In this document: positions 57,960 through 64,000 of the stretch, in pieces | Layout: every line of letters starts with the position of its first letter | Numbering within the stretch: position 1 is the first letter of the stretch | NCBI GenBank assembly: GCA_021414005.1 | Contig: JAIOPH010000022.1 | Span: 1 to 64,000, forward strand | DNA length: 64,000 nucleotides | Direction: 5' to 3' | From: Chthoniobacter sp. | GTDB lineage: Bacteria > Verrucomicrobiota > Verrucomicrobiia > Chthoniobacterales > Chthoniobacteraceae | The notes under the pieces: generated by a model | Told to the model about the DNA's origin: nothing | Databases searched by the model: none | What the model saw: the letters and a program-made list of their open reading frames with translations, nothing else | Translations under genes and position numbers: made by a program

Positions 57960-58565
57960 ATGCTGCGCTCTTTCAGCTCTCTCCTCCTCACCATTCTCCT
58001 CCTCACCGGCTGCGCGTCGAGCGATCCGCGCTTTTCCACCGAGACGCAATATCTGAATGGCTACGGCGCAGCCCACGCCCACGATCGCGTGCGCCAGCCG
58101 TCCGTGGACAACGTCTCCTACTGGGATGGCGACCACGTCTCCGGCCCACCCGCCATTCGGATCAGCCTGAGCGAGCAGTGTGCCTATTTCTATAAGGGCG
58201 GGGAACTGGTCGGCATCTCTGCGATTTCCACCGGACGGGAAGGTTTCGGCACCAACATCGGAAACTTCAAAATCATTCAGAAGGACCGCAACCATGTCTC
58301 CTCCCGCTTTGGAGATTACGTGGATGGACGGGGCAATATCATCCAAAAAGAGATCGATACCATGAAGGACCCGAAGCCCAAGGGTGCCATTTATGACGGT
58401 GCGAAGATGCCCTTTTTTATGCGCATTGTCGGCGGCACGGGTATGCACGAAGGCTTTCTCCCCGGCTATCCTGCGTCGCACGGCTGCATCCGCATGCCCG
58501 GCTACATGGCCGAGACGTTCTTCAACAACGTCTCCGTCGGCACGCCCGTCGCTGTAACCCACTGA
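57960..58565 (+). CDS. YkuD-type L,D-transpeptidase lipoprotein
   Basis: A 201-residue lipoprotein with a lipobox LLTGCASS near residue 18. The YkuD catalytic motif is HEGFLPGYPASHGCIRMPGY, with the nucleophile C176 and the SHGCIR signature at 173-178. ISLSEQCAYFYKGGELVG and STGREGFGTNIGNFKI are usual N-terminal parts of the domain. L,D-transpeptidases cross-link peptidoglycan by 3-3 links or attach lipoproteins to it, and lipid anchoring points to an outer-membrane or periplasmic site. It is divergent from the FmdB-type gene. Confidence 0.88.
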   Translation: MLRSFSSLLLTILLLTGCASSDPRFSTETQYLNGYGAAHAHDRVRQPSVDNVSYWDGDHVSGPPAIRISLSEQCAYFYKGGELVGISAISTGREGFGTNIGNFKIIQKDRNHVSSRFGDYVDGRGNIIQKEIDTMKDPKPKGAIYDGAKMPFFMRIVGGTGMHEGFLPGYPASHGCIRMPGYMAETFFNNVSVGTPVAVTH

Positions 58566-58857
58566 TTACCTTTGGGGCTGGGGCGACAAGCTGTCGGCTT
58601 GATGCTCAGGCAGGCTTGTGACATCGCCAGCTGCAGGCTTGCGCTTCAAAGGTGTTTCGTCCTCATGGCAGGCTCTGATCTCCCGCGCATCCACGCAGCC
58701 ATACACCGGCGCGCCGCGCTTTGGTTCACGAGGGAAATCCGTGCGAATGCATGCTGGAGGATAGCTAGCCGAATACGGGATGGTTGTGAGGGTAAACAAA
58801 TTTTGCGCATCTCGATCAATGGCGGTTTGTGGACAAGCGCGAAGAAGCGAGGACGTA

Positions 58858-60126
58858 AGGTACTGTTGATGTCCAAATTGAAGCACCATCGACCGCGAGC
58901 AACGCCAGTCCCGGACCGATCGTCCAAACTTTCCATTTTGATTTCCCCAAGGCCACCGTTCCCATCACTAACAGAACATATATCGTCCCCAATTCGCCCG
59001 CCGGCACGGAACCGAACCTAGTTTTCACCGTGGGAAAGCGTGGCGGGAGATTTGTTCCAAACGACTTCTGGGGATACAATTATTCTGATCAGAATATCAT
59101 TTTTTTACCAGCCGTCGCCCGGCCTGTAACAGCTTCGACGTCGTGAGAAGCGTCGTCGCGGCAGGCAACGATGTTTTGGGAGACCTCCGATTGATCTCGG
59201 CAAAGTCAGCGATTACGAGTGCCGTCTTTATCCCGCCTCTGATGCCAGTGCCCGCGAAATCTATACAGCCATATTTTGATCCGCAGTGCGCGGGCGTCCA
59301 CAGCCTGAGATGGCCCCCCCCTGGACTCCGAATGGATTCTATTACACCTCCGGGGGTATGGACCGGATAGCTTTCAATGCTCCATTAGCAATGGCGCTGC
59401 TTTTGGAAGCCTTTTGACGAACTATCCAGCCCAATATGCCGTGAATGGAGGCGGCAGCAGTTGCGGAGGGAATTACATTACGATTTTTCCGTTCGTTCCA
59501 GGTCATGACACGACCCCTCCGATCCCTGAAGGAATCGTCGGAGTGAAAAACGGCCTAGGTGAGCCCGGGGATTGGGATAATGGTCCGGGCCTTGTCTTTG
59601 ACGGGCCGCTTTGCAACAAAGCGGATGAAGGCAGTGATTGGCATCGGCACCATAATAACAATCTGGATGGGATCGAAGTAGGCGACACGTCTTACATTGG
59701 TCCATTTACCAGCGAGGATGAGGGCAACCAGCCTCAGTATACCTCGTTCTTTACGCCCAATCGGATGATGCCTGCCCCGGTCATGCTTGGCTCCCTGCCG
59801 ACCGGCGTCAAGAGACGGACGTGCGGTGGGTGCAGTGGAATGAACGGAAGGACCAAGTCGTCAGTCGCTATCGTGGCTCGACATTGATCGACCGGTATAT
59901 CGACCCACTCGATCCCGCGCTGGCCAATTTCGATGAGACCTACAATGGTGCCACCATTCGGATGCCAGTAGGAAAATCGCCAAAGCTGGATCCTTGGAGC
60001 CGTTTTACCGGTTTCGGGTGCTCAGCACCAAAAGGTTCTCGGTCAGTAATCTGTTCTGCTTGCTCCGGGTGGACACCGCCCAATTCAACGAAGTGATCTG
60101 CACCTTTCTGCCGCAGGCAACGGAAA
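58858..60126 (+). pseudogene. Decayed Verru_Chthon cassette protein A
   Basis: Pieces of one protein appear in order on the plus strand but in changing frames: GPIVQTFHFDFPKATVPI (58915), SFDVVRSVVAAGNDVLGDLR (59130), EPGDWDNGPGLVFDGPL then NKADEGSD and SFFTPNRMMPAPVMLGSLPT (59560-59800), and RYRGSTLIDRYIDPLDPALA then FRVLSTKRF (59860-60035). These match, by memory, the C-terminal half of the pilin-like Verru_Chthon cassette protein A. Several frameshifts and stops break it, and the segment between LPTGV and the RYRGSTLI block is deleted. No start or cassette neighbours (B, C, D) are present. The stretch 58566-58857 holds nothing recognisable. Confidence 0.65.
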
Positions 60127-60169
60127 TGTCACAATGCGAGACTTGACGCCACGGCGGCGGGGGCGCGAC

Positions 60170-60532
60170 ATGATCGGCCCAGAAACCCGACAGCCCGTGA
60201 AGCCAGAACCCAAAGCCAAAGCCAAAGCCGCCGCCGATCTCCCGCTGCCCGCGGTCATCGAGGAACTGGCCTATTTGCGGAAATCCTTCCGCGAACTCAT
60301 CGCCGCCTACACCACCGGCATCGAGTCCGAGATCGCGCACCTGCATACGCTCCTCAGCGCCGACGCCGCCGGGAAAAGGAAGCTGCCCGCGAACCGGCTG
60401 AACGATCTCCGCGACATGCTCATGACGCTGCGCTCGCTCGACGTGAAGCCCACCAAGGGCCGTCGCCGCGACTTGAAGCGCGTCGAAAACGTCGTCGAAG
60501 ATCTCCGCACCATCGCGGAACGCTGGAGCTAA
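60170..60532 (+). CDS. Hypothetical helical protein
   Basis: A 120-residue soluble protein with a Lys/Pro/Ala-rich start (PEPKAKAKAAADLPLP) followed by a helical region, VIEELAYLRKSFRELIAAYT and LHTLLSADAAGKRKLPANRL, ending in KRVENVVEDLRTIAERWS. A coiled-coil tendency is present. No motif is recognised. I choose MIGPETRQP; a start at 60134 would add 12 residues over the end of the pseudogene. It is convergent with argF. Confidence 0.45.
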   Translation: MIGPETRQPVKPEPKAKAKAAADLPLPAVIEELAYLRKSFRELIAAYTTGIESEIAHLHTLLSADAAGKRKLPANRLNDLRDMLMTLRSLDVKPTKGRRRDLKRVENVVEDLRTIAERWS

Positions 60533-60547
60533 CCGCGCTCGCGGAGC

Positions 60548-61504
60548 TCAGCGCGCCACCAGGCTCAGGATCGCCTTCTGCGCGTGCAGCCGGTTTTCCG
60601 CCTGCGTGAAAATGGTGTCCGCGTGCGCTTCGAGCACCTCCTCGGTGATCTCCTTCCCCCGGTACGCCGGCAGGCAGTGCATGACCAGCGCACCCGGCTT
60701 CGCCCGCTCCACGAGCGCCGTATTGATCTGGTAGCGCCCGAATTGCGCCGCGCGATACGCCGCCTCCTCCTCCCGGCCCATGCTCACCCACACATCCGTG
60801 TAGAGCACGTCCGCGCCTTCCGCCGCCGCGCGGAGATCTTCCGTGATGACCAGTCGTCCGCCATGCCCCGTCTCATACAGCGCCGCGTCACCCGCCGTCG
60901 CGGGCGTCTGCACGATGGGGAAAGCCCGCGCCACAATTTCCGGCGGCGGCTGGAACGTGCGCGGCGCGGCGATCCGCAGCTCGAAGCCCAGCTTCGCCGC
61001 CGCCCACAGCCACGAGACCGGCATGTTGCATGCGCCGTCGCCCACGAAGGTCACCACCTTCCCCGCGTAACCGCCCAGCCTTTCCACGATCGTCTGCAAG
61101 TCAGCCATGATTTGGCACGGGTGCTCCTCATCGGTCAGCGCATTGATCGTCGGGACGCCCGAGAGCTGCGCGAAAGTTTCCACGTCGCTCTGCGCAAAGG
61201 TGCGGATCACCGCCCCGTGGATCATCCGCCCCAGCACCCGCGCCGTGTCGCTGATCGGCTCCCCACGCCCGAGCTGGATCTCGCTCGCGCTGAGGAAAAG
61301 GACATCGCCACCCAGCTCCCGAATGCCCACCTCGAACGACACGCGCGTGCGCGTCGAGCTTTTGGCAAACAACATCGCCCAGCATTGATGCCGCAGCGGA
61401 TGCGCGGTGTGCCGCCCGCGCGTCGCCTTCATCTCCGCCGCCAGCGCGAGAATGGCCTGCAGCTCAGCGACGGACGCGGATTCGATGGAAAGGAAGTGTT
61501 TCAT
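60548..61504 (-). CDS. argF: Ornithine carbamoyltransferase
   Basis: A 318-residue enzyme forming citrulline from ornithine and carbamoyl phosphate in arginine synthesis. The carbamoyl phosphate site is SSTRTRVSFE (STRTR at 50-54), HPCQIMADLQTI carries the HPxQ motif, VGDGACNMPVSWL is the ornithine-binding region, TDVWVSMG is the mobile SMG loop, and HCLPAYRG at 276-283 contains the catalytic Cys. The last motif has Tyr instead of the common His in HCLPxHRG. Start: ATG at 61504. It is divergent from the large membrane protein gene. Confidence 0.95.
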   Translation of the reverse strand: MKHFLSIESASVAELQAILALAAEMKATRGRHTAHPLRHQCWAMLFAKSSTRTRVSFEVGIRELGGDVLFLSASEIQLGRGEPISDTARVLGRMIHGAVIRTFAQSDVETFAQLSGVPTINALTDEEHPCQIMADLQTIVERLGGYAGKVVTFVGDGACNMPVSWLWAAAKLGFELRIAAPRTFQPPPEIVARAFPIVQTPATAGDAALYETGHGGRLVITEDLRAAAEGADVLYTDVWVSMGREEEAAYRAAQFGRYQINTALVERAKPGALVMHCLPAYRGKEITEEVLEAHADTIFTQAENRLHAQKAILSLVAR

Positions 61505-61687
61505 AAGTTGCCGGGAGGGGTTGGAAAAAGGCGCGGAGCATCCACCCGCGCCCCGCTGATCACAAGTGAACTTTCCGCGCCGCCCGGCGTGCGGGAAAGC
61601 AGCACCGTTTCCCGGAAAGCGCCCCAAAGGTTTGGGATGCTTATCGGTTTATCTGCCATACATTCCGCCGCCCATTCCACCACTGCC

Positions 61688-64000
61688 ATGCGCCACCACC
61701 TCGATCCCGTCATTTTGCAAAAACTTCAGGCGTTCGCGCGACGGCGGCGGAGCCTGATCATCCTGCGCGGCGTGTTTGCTGCGGTGGCGATGCTTGTCGG
61801 CACGATGATCCTCGTCGCCGGCGTGGATTACTGGCAGCCGCTCATGCCCGAGTGGGTGCGCTGGACGCTCAGCGCCGTCGCCTACGCCGCCGTGCTCGTC
61901 ATCGCCTGGCGGCTGTGCCTGGACCAGCTCCTCCACGCGCCGGACGAGCGGCAGATCGCCCGGCTGGTCGAGCACGCGGAGCCGAAGCTCCGCGAGGATT
62001 TGCTCTCCGCCGTCGAACTGGGCCGAGCGCAGGGCGACGTCTTCGACTCCGATGAATTTCGCGGGCTGCTGCAGGCCGACGTTTCCTCCCGCATGCAGAG
62101 CCTGGAGGTCACCTCGCTCCTGCCGATCGCGCTCATCAAACGCTACGTCGGCATCGCCGCCGCCATCGCCGTGGCCGTCGTCACGCTCACCCTCGTCAGC
62201 CAGAATCGCTTCAAGACACTCTTCTTCCGCGCGCTCCTGCCGGGTGCCAACTTGGAGAACGTCGCGGGGACGCAGTTGAACATCATTACGCCGCTTTCCG
62301 GAGACGCCACGGTCGCGCAGGGCGATGCCGTGCAGGTCATCGTGGAAGTGCGCGGAGTCGCCGCCGAGAGCGCGCAGATCGAGGCCATCAGCGGCGAGGG
62401 CCGGCGCGTCTCTCCGATGAAGCGCCTCCCCGAGAACCGCTTCACCACAACGATCCAGGTCGGTCGCGAGAATTTGCGCTACCGCATGCAGGCCGGCGAC
62501 GGGCGCACGCGATACTTCCAGCTCACCGCCGTGGCCCGGCCGCACGAGGTCGCGTTTGAAAAGACCTACCACTATCCCGATTACGCGCAGATGCCGGGCC
62601 GGACGGTGACCGAGCCCACCGGCGGGCTCGTCGGGCTGGAAGGCACCGAGGTCGAGCTAAAGATCACCGCCAACCAGCCGCTCGCCAGCGGCGAACTGCG
62701 CGTGGATCGCGGCGAACGCATGAAACCGGTCCCGCTCGTCACGCTCCCGGACGGGCGGCTCTCCGCACGGCTGCCGCTCACCAGCTCTGGCACCTACCGC
62801 CTGCACCTCATCGCGAAGCAGACCGGCTTCGAGAGCAAGTTCAGCCCCGAATACGAAGTGCGCGCCATCCCCGACCTGCTGCCCGCCGTCGAGTTCGTCA
62901 CGCCCGTCGAAGACCTCGTCGCGCCCGCCAATGAACTCGTGAAAATCGTGGGCCAGGCCTCGGACGACGTGGGCCTCACCCGCGTGGTGCAGATGATCAA
63001 AGTGAACGACCGTCCGTGGAAGGAAATCGTGCTCAAGGAAAAAGACGCCGTCGGCAAACAGACCCGCGTGGAGCGCGAGTGGGACCTCGCCGGCGAAGGC
63101 GTGAAGGCGAACGACTTGATCACCACGAAGCTCGTCGCCACGGACTTCAAAGGCGGCGTCACCGAGACGCGGAAGATTCAGATCGTCATCGTGGCCGCAG
63201 CCACCGAGATGCAGCGGCTCGCCGCGCTGGGCAGCCGCAAAGCGCTCGGCGAGGCCGTGCAGGCCGTGGCCGCGGCGGTCGGCGATTGGGAAAGCGCGGT
63301 CGGCGAGGCTCGTGTAAAGTTCGACGAAACGGAGGGCGCGGACCCCGCGCGGAAGCTGGCGCTCGCCGCCTGCGCCAAAGCCCAGACCGCATGCGCGGAA
63401 AAGCTCGCCGCCGCGTGGACCGCCGTGGACGCGCCGCTGCGCGAGGCGCTCGCGAATCACGAAAGCTCCGATCTCGTCCTGCTCGGCCGCTTGCTCAGCC
63501 GCATCAGCAGCGGCGAGGTCCAGGCCGCGGGCAAGATTCTCGAAATCCTCAGCGCCCAACCCGCCGCAGCCGGGGCGCGCGAACTTACCACCGAAATGCA
63601 CACCCGCGCCGCGCGGGCTCACGGGCTCGCCGATCTCGCGCGGCTGACCTCCGCCTACAACCTCTCCGCCGAGCAAATCGACGTGGTCGCCGAACTCGGC
63701 ATCCTGCTTTCCTCCGAGCAGCGCCGCGTCCGCGAACTGGCGTTGAACAGCAAGACCTCCGAGGACTGGGGCCGCATCGCCGCGCGCCTCAATGCCGTGC
63801 TCAATGTCACCAAGAATATCGACGGCGTGCTCGTCGCGCTCAAGGACGGCGGCGGCCCCATCGCCGCGCCCGCGGAAGGCATGCTCAACAGCAACTTTTT
63901 CGCCTCCTCGCGCGACCGCATGCAGGAGGTGCTCAAGGACGAGCCGGACGAGAAACTGATGAGCGTTTTCGAGACCTTCACACGCTACTTCGGCCGCGCC
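61688..64000 (+). CDS. Large membrane protein with Ig-like region (DUF4175-like), 3' end outside window
   Basis: The frame stays open from the ATG at 61688 to the last base, so at least 771 residues are encoded and the end is missing. Two hydrophobic helices (about 22-46 and 54-76) and a third (about 145-165) form an N-terminal membrane part. A long extracytoplasmic region follows with two immunoglobulin-like beta segments (for example EVRAIPDLLPAVEFVTPVED). It ends in a helix-rich portion of DUF4175-like character (from about 500). In this phylum such proteins commonly sit beside MoxR AAA+, DUF58 and von Willebrand genes; none is in view yet. Function is unknown. Confidence 0.7.
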   Translation, partial: MRHHLDPVILQKLQAFARRRRSLIILRGVFAAVAMLVGTMILVAGVDYWQPLMPEWVRWTLSAVAYAAVLVIAWRLCLDQLLHAPDERQIARLVEHAEPKLREDLLSAVELGRAQGDVFDSDEFRGLLQADVSSRMQSLEVTSLLPIALIKRYVGIAAAIAVAVVTLTLVSQNRFKTLFFRALLPGANLENVAGTQLNIITPLSGDATVAQGDAVQVIVEVRGVAAESAQIEAISGEGRRVSPMKRLPENRFTTTIQVGRENLRYRMQAGDGRTRYFQLTAVARPHEVAFEKTYHYPDYAQMPGRTVTEPTGGLVGLEGTEVELKITANQPLASGELRVDRGERMKPVPLVTLPDGRLSARLPLTSSGTYRLHLIAKQTGFESKFSPEYEVRAIPDLLPAVEFVTPVEDLVAPANELVKIVGQASDDVGLTRVVQMIKVNDRPWKEIVLKEKDAVGKQTRVEREWDLAGEGVKANDLITTKLVATDFKGGVTETRKIQIVIVAAATEMQRLAALGSRKALGEAVQAVAAAVGDWESAVGEARVKFDETEGADPARKLALAACAKAQTACAEKLAAAWTAVDAPLREALANHESSDLVLLGRLLSRISSGEVQAAGKILEILSAQPAAAGARELTTEMHTRAARAHGLADLARLTSAYNLSAEQIDVVAELGILLSSEQRRVRELALNSKTSEDWGRIAARLNAVLNVTKNIDGVLVALKDGGGPIAAPAEGMLNSNFFASSRDRMQEVLKDEPDEKLMSVFETFTRYFGRA

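Noticed and set aside
59414..59887. Independent 157-codon gene
   Set aside because: It is one in-frame stretch of the broken cassette protein A; its beginning and end are out-of-frame read-through.

Overview
The window looks like chromosomal DNA from a high-GC member of the Verrucomicrobia (PVC superphylum), probably of the Chthoniobacter/Opitutus kind. Four things point there: a DUF1501 protein with a Tat signal, a large PVC-type heme-binding CxxCH protein, a GH127 glycosidase, and a decayed gene that reads as a Verru_Chthon cassette protein A. Most genes are ordinary housekeeping genes in short runs on both strands. Start codons are mostly not preceded by a strong Shine-Dalgarno sequence, so several starts are best guesses.

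Layout. 1-5.8 kb: DUF72 protein (cut by the window edge), an rsmH-type methyltransferase, small membrane and SRPBCC proteins, hemB and DUF1501. 5.9-7.25 kb: inverted repeat, a decayed GntR-type regulator, and the first of three related leucine-rich-repeat (LRR) genes. 7.3-11.6 kb: glnD, a DnaJ/CbpA-type chaperone and an NlpC/P60-like protein. 11.7-15.9 kb: orphan DNA methyltransferase, two oligopeptide-type ABC permeases, SufE and TatD, with tiny 6/7-bp repeat arrays in three successive gene junctions. 16-25.8 kb: PDZ protein with a His/Gln/Pro-rich tail, miaE, Gfo/Idh oxidoreductase, pyruvate carboxylase, a lipoprotein, and rmlD-rmlB for dTDP-rhamnose.

25.9-34.2 kb is the accessory part. It holds two LRR genes (the second frameshifted), three tandem Sel1-repeat genes with nearly identical 5' leaders, a 42-bp tandem repeat array, a membrane-anchored galactose-binding-like protein and a small helical-repeat protein. 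Nearly all products are predicted to be single-pass membrane anchors carrying a repeat solenoid or binding domain. The DNA shows recent duplication. This region is the best candidate for something not yet described.

34.2-64 kb: GH127, tcdA, hslO, DUF1802, the CxxCH protein, a Tat-exported intradiol dioxygenase, tag, GNAT, larB, xseA, an enoyl reductase, a cation efflux protein, a second SufE with a rhodanese, lspA, ileS, an ABC ATPase, tRNA-Ile(CAU) with a possible integrase remnant, DUF4139, a three-gene operon (FmdB-type zinc ribbon, zinc-ribbon membrane protein, degenerate peptidase-MA-like protein), a YkuD L,D-transpeptidase, the cassette protein A pseudogene, argF, and a large membrane protein that runs off the end.

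Functional themes. Envelope work: lspA, YkuD, NlpC and rhamnose synthesis. Nitrogen and carbon control: glnD, argF and pyc. Sulfur and tRNA modification: two SufE proteins, the rhodanese, miaE and tcdA. No CRISPR array, rRNA, intact transposase or complete prophage was seen.
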